From Neocallimastix lanati (nom. inval.) (Eukaryota; Neocallimastigomycota; Neocallimastigomycetes; Neocallimastigales; Neocallimastigaceae), in assembly GCA_016946835.1 (NCBI GenBank), contig JACVTC010000015.1:273501-307500 (forward strand): 34,000 nt of DNA, read 5' to 3'. Both the position numbers and the translations under genes were made by a program. Below the pieces are notes generated by a model, which did no database searches, had not been told where the DNA came from, and worked only from the letters and a program-made list of their open reading frames with translations. Positions 1 to 10,321 of this stretch are shown here, piece after piece (within the stretch, counting starts at the first letter, position 1; each line of letters opens with the position of its first letter).

Positions 1-1918
1 GGAGCCATTGGGATTTGGTGGTATCCTGAAAAAAGGTCAATCGTAGACAGGATTTGTGAATTATTTCCGATTTGCAAAAGAATTTCATCGATTAAAGGTA
101 ATGAATATGAATCTTTAATTGTTATATTATTTAATTTACGATAATCAACGCACATTCTCCAATCTTTATTATTCTTTTTAGGTACTAAGACAACAGGAAA
201 GAACCAGGCAGAGAAAGACGGTTCAATCAACCGATTATTGATTAAAAATGTAAGTATTTCTTTGAGAGCCATAGATTGAGCTTTAGAAAGTTTATATGCT
301 TTCAGTTTTATTGGTTTAGCATTTGGAATTAAATTAATTCTATGTGGTAATAATTTAGAAGTTCCAAGGTCATCAGTCTTCACAGCTAATATGTCTTTAA
401 AAATTTCGAATAGCTCTTTTATAGAGTTCTTATGTTCACTAGGTACGGCATTAATAATATCATTTATTAGATTTTCTTTAACATTAATAGTTTGTTCTAA
501 TTGTTTATCTTTATTCTGAATAACTATAGTAAGTAGTAAGGGTGTAGATGCATTTTTGTTTTCTTTATTAATTTCTTCTCCTGAGTCAATTGGATTTTTC
601 AGATTAATATCGTAGTAAAGGTCAGCTAATTTCTTGTAAGTATTATCTTCATTAATATAATACAATGAGTCATTAACTAGGTTAATATCAAACCTATTTT
701 TCTTTAATGAATCAACTCCAATTAGAATGTCGAAAAGGTCATCTTTTTCAATTACTCTAAAATAATCTTGGAAAGTCTTGTCTCCTATAGTTATTTCTAG
801 CTCATATATTTCGGATTCAATTGTCGAGTTTGAACAAGCTTGAAAAATAGTTTCTGAGATTCTTCCTATGGCAGGTTTGTTTATATTATATTTTTCTAAA
901 GCAGATCTTGTAATAGCATTAACACTAGCGCAAGTATCTAAAAATATCTCACAATTGGTATTTTCAACTTTTCCTTTTACTTTAATTATTTTAAATTTAT
1001 TAACTATTGTCATCACATTATTAATAGCATTACTTTTAGGAGTAAGCTTCAAAGCTTTACTAAATGCTGTTCTGAATTTTGGGAATAGATCAAGTAAGTA
1101 TCCTAATTTAGTAATAACTTCAGTAGATGCAACTTCTTTTAATAGATCTTGTATTAAATAATCATCAAATTGTTCTATTAATTTAATATGTTTTTCTTTA
1201 GATTCTTTGTTGTTACTTAACGAAGGTGGAGATTTCTTTGCATTTTCAATAATATCTTTAATTCTTTCTTCATGATTGTTTCTTTTACTCGTTCTAATAT
1301 TCTTCTCGGCTATAATTGAAGGATCTAAGTACTCCAATTTTTCGGTTTGATTACTATTAGAGCTAGTTTTATTATTTTTATCTAAAGTAGTATTCTTATC
1401 TACTGTATTTGTAGACTTATTTTTATTAATTTCATTATTTTGTATACTATCTTCAATATCATCTTTAATCATAATTACATCTTCAATTGGTAAAGTATTA
1501 GTTTCCATATTTTGATCCTTTTGGTTATGCACCTTTTTTCCTTCATTAAGACAAGCATCATATTTGTTGTTATGTCTCATAGCTGCTGTTTGAATCGGAG
1601 TCGGATTATTCTTTAATGTATTATTGGATTTCTCTTTATTATAAGGAATGGAACTTACGTTTTTTTCTTTTTGTTTTCTGACAGCTGGTGCAAGAACTTC
1701 AATTGGTTTATTAATATGTAAAGGTTGATAATTTGATATTGATTTATTATGGTTATTCATATTATTATTATTAATATATTTATTATTAATATTGTTACTA
1801 TTATTATTAATATTGTTACTATTATTATTAATATTTCTATTATGATGATAACAATTATTAGCATTGTCTTCCATGTGGTTGGTTTGTTTACTGGAAGTTA
1901 TCCTTCTCCCATTTAGTG
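1..1918 (-). CDS. Pol of element 1 (protease and start of reverse transcriptase), partial
   Basis: The frame is open from the gag/pol frameshift site to the left edge, about 639 codons, with no in-frame stop seen. After an Asn-rich linker comes an aspartic protease with the active-site motif FLDTCASVNAI (the DTC codons lie at 930-938). The N-terminal reverse transcriptase follows, with LIEPSFSAW, RMCVDYRKLN and TIDLFSGYHQ, the last holding the first catalytic Asp. The YxDD box, RNase H and integrase would lie beyond position 1. There is no need for its own start codon, because it is expected as a Gag-Pol fusion by -1 frameshifting. The protease has Cys where most retroviral-type proteases have Gly (D-T/S-G). 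Family assignment is firm; activity cannot be judged. Confidence 0.88.
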
Positions 1919-1925
1919 GTTTAAA
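1893..1925 (-). promoter_or_regulatory. -1 ribosomal frameshift signal, element 1 gag/pol
   Basis: In the gag frame the codons are TCT-TTA-AAC-CAC-TAA, so the heptamer T-TTA-AAC (1925-1919) fits X-XXY-YYZ exactly. An 8-nt spacer (1918-1911) is followed by GGGAG (1910-1906), an 8-nt loop and CTTCC (1897-1893), which pair over 5 bp with one G-U; an additional T-A pair extends the stem. A slip of -1 enters the long pol frame. Heptamer, spacer and stem geometry match known -1 frameshift sites. Use in vivo is inferred. Confidence 0.82.
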
Positions 1926-3094
1926 GATTTGTTGATCATTCCCCTTTCTTCCATTTCCGCTAATTGTTTGAACGAATAGGGGCAGTTTGAAGCCTTGTGC
2001 CCATTTTGGAAACAACGGAAACAAGTGGTTTTCCTATTTTGGTAGTCTTTATTAAAACTTTTATTATATTCCTTATTTGGAATAACCCCTGGATTTCTAT
2101 TTATGGTAGTTGTAAGTATATTAGCATCAATACTGTTATTATTGTCATATACGTTACTATTTTGAGAAACTGCGGTAGCTATATTGTTGGTATTGTTATC
2201 GTTACTAATATTATTGTTTTTATAATTGTAATTAGAGTTATTACTATTTTGTATTCTATTAGGTAAATAATTATAATTATAGTTGTTGTTATCCATGATA
2301 TTATTCATACTTTGATTGACGTTAGTATTATAATTATTATTGAGGTTCATAAATCTTGAACCATTACTAAAGTTTCGGTTGTTCCTTCTAAAAGGTGGAC
2401 GAAAATTATTATTGTAAACATTTCTATTAGTACTTTGATTTATATTATGTTGATAAGAAGGTTCTCCATAAAAATTCTGATAAAATGGGTGATTCATTAT
2501 AGGACTATCCAAATTTTGCACAAACATTAAATTAGATCTATTCTTATTATTATCTTGCCCAATATTACTGATTATTTCTTTTTCAGCTTCTTCAGATACT
2601 TCAGCTACCTTAAAAGCTTCAGATAAAGTTTCGCATTCGGTTGCCATAACTCTTGAACAAGGAAAGACCCGTGTACTTATAGCAGTAGTATAGTCCTTTA
2701 TTGAAATTAGTTTTTGATATTCTCTTGGTAGGCCTTTATATAATATTTTGTATCTATGATTAAATTTTTTTATAGTTTCTTTATTATTAATTTTTAATGA
2801 TTTTAATACTGCACATTTATCATTAGGTGTGATGTGCAAGTACTCCTCAACGGCAGCTTGGATTTCTTTGAAGCTGGGATATCTAACTTCGTTTCCATTC
2901 TTACTTTTTAAAGAGTTTAAGGCCCCATGCATGTCTTCTTCGACTGCTTCTTTGGCCCAGACAAAAATTCTTCTTGGTTCCACAACATCGTAGAGCTCCA
3001 TCACTCTGACGAATTCATGCATCCATCCATCAACATCTTTTCCATAGTCGATGAGATTTGGTAATGCTTTCTGTAATTTGGCAGCGTCAATCAT
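1913..3094 (-). CDS. Gag of element 1
   Basis: A 393-residue capsid/nucleocapsid precursor. Residues about 10-190 form a retrotransposon-Gag core (RYPSFKEIQAAVEEY, FNHRYKILYKGLP) that is recognisably homologous to Gag of element 2. Residues about 200-355 are Asn/Tyr-rich. A single zinc knuckle C-x2-C-x4-H-x4-C uses Cys358, Cys361, His366 and Cys371. The start is the ATG at 3094, the first in the frame after the leader. The stop at 1913 lies one codon after a TTTAAAC heptamer, so some ribosomes should shift -1 into pol. Gag would assemble virus-like particles that package the element RNA in the cytoplasm. Confidence 0.92.
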   Translation of the reverse strand: MIDAAKLQKALPNLIDYGKDVDGWMHEFVRVMELYDVVEPRRIFVWAKEAVEEDMHGALNSLKSKNGNEVRYPSFKEIQAAVEEYLHITPNDKCAVLKSLKINNKETIKKFNHRYKILYKGLPREYQKLISIKDYTTAISTRVFPCSRVMATECETLSEAFKVAEVSEEAEKEIISNIGQDNNKNRSNLMFVQNLDSPIMNHPFYQNFYGEPSYQHNINQSTNRNVYNNNFRPPFRRNNRNFSNGSRFMNLNNNYNTNVNQSMNNIMDNNNYNYNYLPNRIQNSNNSNYNYKNNNISNDNNTNNIATAVSQNSNVYDNNNSIDANILTTTINRNPGVIPNKEYNKSFNKDYQNRKTTCFRCFQNGHKASNCPYSFKQLAEMEERGMINKSLNH

Positions 3095-3339
3095 GATAAA
3101 TAGAATTTATTAAAAAAAAGTAATATAAAATAGTTATATTTATTTATAATATAATAATTGTTTTGTAAAAAAAAAAATGAAGAAACAAAAAAAATAAAAA
3201 TTGTTTTATAATAATACAATAAATGCTTTTGTACTATAAATATATAAAATAAAAAAAATGAATGAATTAAAGTAAAGTAATTTCTCTTATTATTTTCATA
3301 TTATTTTATCTTGCTTCCGCCCGGATTCTCCACCAATTT
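3095..3339 (-). other. Element 1 leader and primer-binding site
   Basis: A 225-nt A+T-rich leader separates gag from the primer-binding site. The site occupies 3320-3335 and reads TGGTGGAGAATCCGGG on the minus strand, beginning 4 nt inside the LTR. Its complement CCCGGATTCTCCACCA has the form of a tRNA 3' end: T-stem strand, acceptor strand, discriminator A, then CCA. Position 70 of that tRNA would be U, as in tRNA-Ala, but the sequence differs from the tRNA-Ala in this window and the isoacceptor cannot be named. Confidence 0.75.
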
Positions 3340-3900
3340 TGGTACGTTATTTTTATATATTGTACCTTTTATATGATTTGGGGAAAGCAAGTTGTAAAAC
3401 TATAAAATAATATATTCTAATAAAAGAAATAAATAAAAAAAAATTATAACACAAAATTAATAATAAATTTTAATAAATAATAATGTGTTACTTTTAAGTC
3501 TTTATTTTATTTATAAGTTTTGTTCTTTAAATAAGTACATTTAAATTTATTATAACTTTATTATATCTTTAAATTTATATTTTAATAATAATATTAACCA
3601 AAATATCCTAAATATTTATTCACCCGAATAAATATTTTATAATTCCTATTCTAACTATTATATTCTTTAAAGATATTAAATTATTAAGTTCCTCCTTTGT
3701 TAGTATTTTATCTTTCACTTATTTTTATACTATAATTTATCTTAATTCTTATTGGTTATCTATTAATTAAAATTATTTTTATTAATATTATAATTTTATA
3801 TACTAATTAAACCTTATACCTATTATAATAAAATAACTAAAGAATTATTTATTTTCTTATATTTTTAATAATTTATTCTATTTTAGTGAGTAACGTACCA
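3340..3900 (-). repeat. 5' LTR of element 1
   Basis: The 561-bp segment starts TGGTACGTTA and ends TAACGTACCA, a perfect 10-bp terminal inverted repeat with the required TG...CA ends. It sits directly outside a primer-binding site. The partner LTR is outside the window, so the boundaries rest on the terminal repeat and the primer-binding site rather than on an LTR pair. Confidence 0.85.
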
Positions 3901-4193
3901 CCATTGATTTATACCTAATATTCTTAATCTACAAAAATTAAATTTTGCAGAAGTGAATAAAAGGATAAATACTGAATAAAAATTGATTTAAGGAATTTAA
4001 AAAAAATAAATATGTTTTATTATTAAACACAAAAATGTTTTATTAAAAAAAATTTATTTTTATTTTAATATTAATCTTTATTTATTTAATAATTAATTTT
4101 GTTTAAATTAACAAAATAATTGTTAAAACTAATAAAATAATAAAATGAAATATTTATTATTTAAACTAATTTATTTTAAATTTTAATAATAAA

Positions 4194-4375
4194 ATTGATT
4201 ATTAATAACTAATAAAATATTTATAATAATTTATTAACTAATTAATAATCATAAAAAATTGATTATTAATAACTAATAAAATATATAATAATTTATCAAA
4301 ATAATTAATAATCATAAAAATTGATTATTAAAAACTAATAAAATATCTATAATAATTTATTAAATAATTAATAAT
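4194..4375. repeat. Tandem repeat, three copies of about 62 bp
   Basis: Three consecutive imperfect copies begin with ATTGATTATTAATAACTAAT (the third with AAAACTAAT) at about 4194, 4258 and 4319. Each ends in AATTAATAATCATAAA or a variant. They differ by a few substitutions and small indels. Confidence 0.75.
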
Positions 4376-4686
4376 AAAGAATAATTTATAAGAAATATTT
4401 ACATGTTTTTATATTTTTCTTTGATTTTAAACTATTTACATTAAAAATAATAAAATTAATAAAAGAGAAATAAAGAATAATTTATTATTAAATTAAACAA
4501 TATTTACAATTAAAATGTTAATAAAGATGAGTTTTAAAATGTTATTTTAATTACAATTTGTTTATAAAAGTTGAGTTATAAAATAAATAAAATAATCATT
4601 ATTTTAAATAAAGGTAACTTAAAAAATTATTTAACTATTTAATTTTAATTTTGCGTTGTTTATAAGTTTGTTTATTTGTTGTTTAT

Positions 4687-4958
4687 AATTTATTAAATAT
4701 GTTTATTATTTTGTTTATTTGTTGTTTTAGAAAAATATTATTTATTAATTTATTTTAGTTTTTAATTAAAATTATTAATGATTAATTAATTTATTATTAT
4801 TTTATTTTAATTATCTTTATTTAATTTATTAAATATGTTTATTATTTTGTTTATTTGTTGTTTTAGAAAAATATTATTTATTAATTTATTTTAGTTTTTA
4901 ATTAAAATTATTAATGATTAATTAATTTATTATTATTTTATTTTAATTATCTTTATTT
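4687..4958. repeat. 136-bp tandem duplication
   Basis: The segment beginning AATTTATTAAATATGTTTAT occurs at 4687 and again 136 bp later at 4823, with no difference noticed by eye. Two head-to-tail copies fill 4687-4958. This is a simple recent segmental duplication in A+T-rich DNA. Confidence 0.85.
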
Positions 4959-5090
4959 AATTAATTTTTCTTAAATATGGATTTAATTTTTTTTAGAATG
5001 GATTAATTTTTGGGTTAAGTTAGAAAACTTTAACAAGAATTTGTTTTTTATTATTTATTTTAATTTAATAATTTTGTTATTTATCACAAT

Positions 5091-6135
5091 TGTTATGGTT
5101 CGAGGAATTCAAAAAAAAAATTATATAATATTAAAACATAAAAAAAATTTTATTTCTTTCACAATAATTTTTATTTATTTATTATATTTTTTTATTTTAA
5201 TTTTTATTTTATTTTTATTATTATTTTTATTTATTTATTTTATTTTTATTTATTTATTTTATTTCTATTTATTTATTTTATTTTTATTTATTTTATTTTT
5301 ATTTTATTTTTATTATTATTTTTATTTATTTTTATTTATTTATTTTTATTTATTTATTTATTTATTTTTTTTTTCTATTTTTATTTTCTTATTTTTTTCT
5401 CTCCCCTAAAAAGGGGTTCCAAGGTAGTCAATTTATATCTTTTTGAAGATATAAAAGTAGCAAAGCCTCTGGAAGTAGTTGAAGAGATGGAAAAACAATA
5501 GATTTTTAAATCTTATTGATTATTTCCTTATTGTAATAAATAGAAATTTTATTATTTCCTAATATTCAAATTAACCAAAATAAATCTATAATATAAAAGA
5601 TGCATTATAGATAAGAATTAAACAAAAAAAAAGAGAAGCAGTATTACAATAAAATTGAATACTTTAACTTAATTTTGATACTAATTTAATATGTAATCTT
5701 ATATATTAATTTGAATGACATAATAGAAAATAAAATACATTTATTAATATATGAAAAATCTTTTACAATTTTAAATACAGAAAATTTTATTTTATTTATT
5801 TCTTTCATTTCAATTATTTCTTAATTCGAAAGACAGAAATATTGATAAAGTTATTTAAGTTGTTTATATACAGGAATTATTCCTTATTTAGAAAAATAAT
5901 ACTAAAAGTAATTAGTACTATGTTATTGCTAAACTCTCATAAATTTAATTTACCTTTATAAGGAATGAACATAAATTTAAATTAAATTTTATGTATAAAC
6001 TTAAATTTTCAGAACAAATAATATAGTAAAATTATTAATGTAAAGAATACATAAATTTATTAATATTTTAAAAATCACCTTGACTATATTAAAAGGTTTT
6101 TAATAAGAATCAATTTATTACTTCATTCTTTATCA
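5091..6135 (-). repeat. 3' LTR of element 2
   Basis: A 1045-bp copy that starts TGTTATGGTT and ends CTTTATCA in plus orientation (TG...CA). Positions about 5110-5398 are an (ATTT/TTTA)-like simple-sequence tract that differs in length from the other copy. From 5399 onward the two LTRs are almost identical; one substitution (TTGCTAAAC here, TTACTAAAC in the other) and one A-run length change were seen. On the minus strand the tract just before the LTR is AGCGGGGGCATCG, a weak candidate polypurine tract. Confidence 0.9.
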
Positions 6136-6158
6136 CGATGCCCCCGCTAAGACTCAAG

Positions 6159-9100
6159 CTATATTGTAGCTGAGTTATATTTTACTATATTTTTGAGGTG
6201 TACATTCCGATTTAATAATATTCCTGAATTTGGATCAGCTAACGTAACTGTATTAAACTTTTTCTTGATTACTTTTAAAGGTCCATTAAAATAAGGTTCT
6301 AGTTTAGTTCTACTAAAGTTTCTAACTAGGACTAAATCTCCCTCCTTGATTTCCTTAGCCTGATTCATACTTTGTTTTTCTTCTCGTCTAACAGCCCAAT
6401 ATTTATTTGCATTTTTCACATTTTCTGATGCTTCTATGGTCCATCTATAATGAGATATAAACTTTTCCAATAGAATTTCATCAGAAGATTTATTTATACC
6501 TTTAGTCGGTCTTGCAGCTATATCAAAAGGTTGTTGGTCTTCACGACCATAAACTAATTCAAAACTAGAATGGTTAGTGGTACTATTTTTAACAGTTCTT
6601 AAAGCCCAGAGAGCAGAGGGTAATACCTCATCCCAATCTTTATTTTTCGTCCCAAGCAATCTAAGGAGTTTACCAATTTCTTTATTACGATTTTCCGTAA
6701 GTCCATTAGATTCGGGATGATATGTTGTAACAAATTTTATATATACATCATATAGATCTAAAAATATTTTAGTCATATCTGATGTAAATTGGGCACCATT
6801 ATCGGTGGTAATTACTTGGGGAACTCCATGACGAGAAAATACGTTAATAAGGAACTTAATTACGTCTTTAGAAGTGATATTTTCAGTGGGTTCTGCTTCT
6901 ACCCACTTAGTGAAATAATCAACAGCTACTATTATATATTGATTATTACTTCTAGTTTTAACCAGTGGACCGATAATGTCCAAACCAAGATGTACAAAAG
7001 GTCCTTCCACTTTAGTAGGTAGATTTTCTGTAGGCTCTGGATAAGGTTGTGGTCGATTTAATTGACATTTTTCACACTTACTGACAACACGTTTAACATC
7101 ATTCACCATGTCGTTCCAATAATAACTCTTACGTAAACGTTGATAAGTCTTATAATAACCATCGTGTCCAATATTATGAGCCTCTAATATTAATTTTATT
7201 CTTTCATTAAGATCGGTTACTAATTTTCTATAATTGTTACCATCAATAAAGTAGTCAATACCATCAATAGTGGTGAATTTTTCATTGATAAAATCATGTA
7301 TTACTTTGGATAATAAGGCTTCGTTTTCATCATTCGTAATATCATGGTTAATTATTTTCGTAGCTAAAACTACATTTTCTTTATTATTTTTCATTCGGGA
7401 TAGGGCATCAGCAAGCACATTCTTTTTACCGGTTTCATATCTAATGTCTACACCAAGCATACTAGCTGTCAAACACCACCTAGTTTGCCTTGCATTATGT
7501 GGTTCCTTATTTTTGAACAACCCTAGTAACGGTTTATGGTCCGTATATACAATAGTTGGTATTGGATTTCCATCTATATACGGTTTTAATTTAGTTATAC
7601 AATAATATAGGGCAGCACCTTCTAGGTCCGTTATACCATAATGCTTTTCTGCTCTGGTCAAACTTCTACTAATAAAGTGAATAGGGTGTTCTTTTCCAGT
7701 TTCATTATCTTTTTGTAATAACACACCTCCTATTCCATCATAAGAAGCATCGGTACGTATAATAAATTCTTTATCAAACTGAGGGAAACTTAATATGGGT
7801 GCATTTATTAGTTTTTCTTTCAGTACTTCAAACGATTTTTGGTGTTCACTAGTCCAAACATACTTCACACCTTTCCTTAATAATTTACACAAACACGCAG
7901 TAATTTGTGAATATTTATCGATGAAATTTCTATAGTATCCAACAGCTCCTAAAAATGAACGTAATTCATGGATGTCCTGAGGGGGTTTCCAATCTCTGAT
8001 AACCTCGATTTTACTATCAAGAGGTTTTAAGCCTTTAGTGGTTAATCTATGCCCCAAAACATTCACTTCTGTTTTCATGAAGTGACATTTTTCAATATTA
8101 AGTTTTAATCTATTTTCTTTGAGTATGGATAAAACTTGTTGAATATGTTGGAGGTGTTCTTCAACTGTTTTAGAATATATAAGTATATCATCGATAAAAT
8201 TATAAACACACTTTCCTATTAAAGGAAATAGGATTCTATTCATTTCTCTTTGAAAGGTTGCAGGAGCGTTGGTTAGACCAAATGGCATAACTTTAAATTG
8301 GTAGTTACCAAACTTAGTGGTGAAAGTTGTTATACCAATACTTTCTTCCTCCATTAAAATTTGGTGATATCCAGAGTATAAGTCAATGGTAGTGAAGATA
8401 GTTGCACCATTGAGACTATCAAAAATTTCATCAATGTATGGTATAGAATAAGAATCCTTTATAGTAGAATCATTAACCTTCCTATAATCTACACACATAC
8501 GCCATTTCCCATTAGGCTTTGGTACTAGAACAATAGGCGAAGACCATTCAGAATTTGAAGGCTCAATTAACTTTTTATTAATTAACTTAGTTAATTCTTC
8601 CTTTAAAATATCTGTTTTTAATTTTGTTAGCCGATATGCTCTTTGTTTTATAGGTTTGGTACCAGCTTTTATATTTATTTTGTGTGGTGAAAGCAATGAT
8701 GGTGTTAATTCCTCAGACGACGTAGCAACAATTTCTATATTGTCCTCTAATAGGTGTATTATATCAGTTCTATATTTTTCATTTAGAGTATTCATAAATA
8801 TTGTATTATGTATATATTCCATAGGTGGTAATCCTTCTAATTTCTTTAATTCCCCACCAGCATATTTTTCCTTACTATTATCCTCAAGTAATTTGTTAAC
8901 ACTACAAATATATTTTTCGTCAATTGCAGAATTATTTATTGGTGTAATAGAGCTGATAGTACCATCCATGTTATATTTACATAAGCAATTATTTAAGGGA
9001 TTAATAAATAATCTATTATCAACTATAGTTTTTAAATTAATTAGCATGTCATAAAATGGTTCCTCTTTTTCTACAATTCGGAAATCAATTAACAATGAAA

Positions 9101-9860
9101 GCTCATTAATTTTCACAGGTATCCTAACGACTATTCCTTCAGAGTATTCATCGTCTCTAGTGGCAAGCATTATTCTACCACAACTATGACCAACAACGGT
9201 ATATTGGTATGGTAGAGAATTATAATATTTTTGTGACATAATATTTAAATCACTACACGTATCAATAAGTAATTTTCCAGATACTCCATCAACAGAGGCA
9301 TCTACCATTGCAATATCCTCCTCTGTTATTTCTGTACTTTTACTTTTATAGTTATGATCAACATTATTAACTAATGTTGTAGTAGCAACTACATTATTAA
9401 TAGCGCCAACAACATTAGTGGTGGCTTTTACTAGTTTTAAACCTTGGGAAACTTGACTTCTTATTTTAGGCGCAGCATTCCAAAGCTGTCCAAAGGTAAT
9501 ATTACACTTGGTATTGCTTAAATCATCCCATACATCATATTCCTTATAATTAGAAAGCATTTTAATAATTCGATTTACCCGAGGTATTTTCATACTATTA
9601 TTATTATCATTATTATTATTATTATTAATACCATCTGTATTAATTAATTTATTCAATATATTTTTATTATTCGTTACATGATTATTATCGATAATAGTTT
9701 CATTATTATTAATATTAATAGTATTATTATTATTAATATCATTTACGACTGGGGTTTTTCTAATAGTTCCGTTGTTTCTATTATTAGGATTACTAGTATT
9801 ATTATTATTATTTTTGTCTTTTTTTTCTTTCTCTAGTTTGGTTAATTTCCCTTGGAGCTT
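6159..9860 (-). CDS. Pol polyprotein of element 2 (protease, RT, RNase H, integrase)
   Basis: The open frame runs from the stop at 9861 to 6159; residue numbers here start from the TTG at 9656 (1165 residues). The protease motif is LIDTCSDLN at 131-138. Reverse transcriptase spans about 345-545, with TIDLYSGYH (Asp425) and the catalytic box FIDD at 487-490, a variant of YxDD. RNase H has Asp636, Glu679, Asp706 and Asp750. Integrase has an HHCC zinc site (His827, His831, Cys861, Cys864) and a catalytic triad Asp893, Asp952, Glu988 with exactly 35 residues between the last two. A GPY/F-like module (FNGPLKVI) follows at 1123-1130; no chromodomain is seen. All catalytic residues are present. The protein should be made only as a Gag-Pol fusion, but the frame is not continuous with gag in this copy. 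Confidence 0.93.
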   Translation of the reverse strand, partial: KLQGKLTKLEKEKKDKNNNNNTSNPNNRNNGTIRKTPVVNDINNNNTININNNETIIDNNHVTNNKNILNKLINTDGINNNNNNDNNNSMKIPRVNRIIKMLSNYKEYDVWDDLSNTKCNITFGQLWNAAPKIRSQVSQGLKLVKATTNVVGAINNVVATTTLVNNVDHNYKSKSTEITEEDIAMVDASVDGVSGKLLIDTCSDLNIMSQKYYNSLPYQYTVVGHSCGRIMLATRDDEYSEGIVVRIPVKINELSLLIDFRIVEKEEPFYDMLINLKTIVDNRLFINPLNNCLCKYNMDGTISSITPINNSAIDEKYICSVNKLLEDNSKEKYAGGELKKLEGLPPMEYIHNTIFMNTLNEKYRTDIIHLLEDNIEIVATSSEELTPSLLSPHKINIKAGTKPIKQRAYRLTKLKTDILKEELTKLINKKLIEPSNSEWSSPIVLVPKPNGKWRMCVDYRKVNDSTIKDSYSIPYIDEIFDSLNGATIFTTIDLYSGYHQILMEEESIGITTFTTKFGNYQFKVMPFGLTNAPATFQREMNRILFPLIGKCVYNFIDDILIYSKTVEEHLQHIQQVLSILKENRLKLNIEKCHFMKTEVNVLGHRLTTKGLKPLDSKIEVIRDWKPPQDIHELRSFLGAVGYYRNFIDKYSQITACLCKLLRKGVKYVWTSEHQKSFEVLKEKLINAPILSFPQFDKEFIIRTDASYDGIGGVLLQKDNETGKEHPIHFISRSLTRAEKHYGITDLEGAALYYCITKLKPYIDGNPIPTIVYTDHKPLLGLFKNKEPHNARQTRWCLTASMLGVDIRYETGKKNVLADALSRMKNNKENVVLATKIINHDITNDENEALLSKVIHDFINEKFTTIDGIDYFIDGNNYRKLVTDLNERIKLILEAHNIGHDGYYKTYQRLRKSYYWNDMVNDVKRVVSKCEKCQLNRPQPYPEPTENLPTKVEGPFVHLGLDIIGPLVKTRSNNQYIIVAVDYFTKWVEAEPTENITSKDVIKFLINVFSRHGVPQVITTDNGAQFTSDMTKIFLDLYDVYIKFVTTYHPESNGLTENRNKEIGKLLRLLGTKNKDWDEVLPSALWALRTVKNSTTNHSSFELVYGREDQQPFDIAARPTKGINKSSDEILLEKFISHYRWTIEASENVKNANKYWAVRREEKQSMNQAKEIKEGDLVLVRNFSRTKLEPYFNGPLKVIKKKFNTVTLADPNSGILLNRNVHLKNIVKYNSATI

Positions 9861-10314
9861 CTACATTATCAACTTTTGAAGTTATTTCCTCTTTATTAGT
9901 AATTAAGTTTACATTAGACTGACTGGATGATGCAGTTTCGAATTGCTTTTTCAATTTTCTTTTCTTTATTGATATTTGGTTGCATAATTATTGATGTTTG
10001 CAACTGTTTCTTATGAGGTATCACCTCTTCAGTTTCCAATTCTCTTTCTTTTCTTTTTCTTAATGCAGGAGTGTTTATAGGTCGTGGATTATCACGTAGG
10101 CTTTTATGAATTTTCCTTCCTTTTCCATTATCTAACTCAACATCACTTTCATCAAGTTTTCTTTTTGCCGCACCGACAAAATATTCTCCTACCTGATCAT
10201 GACTTTTGATAGTATAATCCACTTTGTAGTCTTTACTTTCTGCATCAGAAGAATTGGAAGTATATTTTAATGAAGCTATTTTTTTGATGGGAGTGCTTCC
10301 TCTCCCTTCTACTG
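9810..10314 (-). pseudogene. Gag-Pol linker of element 2, frame-disrupted
   Basis: After the -1 shift at 10315-10321, the frame stays open to a stop at 9914 (charged, Lys-rich product including HDQVGEYFVGAAKRKLDESD). A second frame is open from 9988 to 9810 and also looks coding (FETASSSQSNVNLITNEEI). The pol frame opens only after the stop at 9861. Two +1 shifts, one within about 9914-9988 and one within about 9810-9860, would be needed to connect them. The T8 run at 9819-9826 is a likely place for the second. In element 1 the equivalent linker is one unbroken frame. Either this copy carries two single-base indels or homopolymer sequencing errors are present. Confidence 0.7.
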
Positions 10315-10321
10315 GTTTAAA
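10289..10321 (-). promoter_or_regulatory. -1 ribosomal frameshift signal, element 2 gag/pol
   Basis: The gag frame reads CCT-TTA-AAC-CAG-TAG, giving the heptamer T-TTA-AAC (10321-10315) two codons before the stop. An 8-nt spacer (10314-10307) is followed by a perfect 5-bp stem, GGGAG (10306-10302) with CTCCC (10293-10289), closing an 8-nt loop. Heptamer, spacer length, stem position and loop length are the same as in element 1, although the surrounding sequence differs. Confidence 0.82.

Larger units (their letters stand above)
1..3900 (-). mobile_element. Element 1: Ty3/gypsy LTR retrotransposon, 3' part outside the window
   Basis: Reading leftwards on the minus strand, the order is 5' LTR (3900-3340), primer-binding site (3335-3320), leader, gag (3094-1913), then pol in the -1 frame with aspartic protease and reverse transcriptase, running off the left edge. 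This gag-protease-RT order with a CCHC zinc knuckle in Gag is that of Ty3/gypsy elements. No frame break is visible from gag to the edge, so this copy may be intact. The 3' LTR and the 3' flank are not in the window; the 5 bp outside the 5' LTR (3901-3905, CCATT) would be its target-site duplication. Confidence 0.9.
3901..5090. other. A+T-rich intergenic stretch between elements 1 and 2
   Basis: No gene is seen. The stretch is nearly all A and T, with stops in every frame and two tandem repeat blocks listed separately. It separates the 5' LTR of element 1 from the 3' LTR of element 2. It probably represents pre-insertion genomic DNA. Confidence 0.6.

Noticed and set aside
868-1161. Plus-strand open frame opposite pol of element 1
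   Set aside because: It is antisense to the continuous protease region of pol, with no independent signs of coding.
3901-3905. CCATT as target-site duplication of element 1
   Set aside because: The other end of the element is outside the window, so it cannot be confirmed.
5041-5409. Open frame rich in Phe, Ile, Leu and Tyr, like a membrane protein
   Set aside because: It is a translation of the T/A simple-sequence tract inside the 3' LTR of element 2. The same kind of frame appears in the other LTR with different length.
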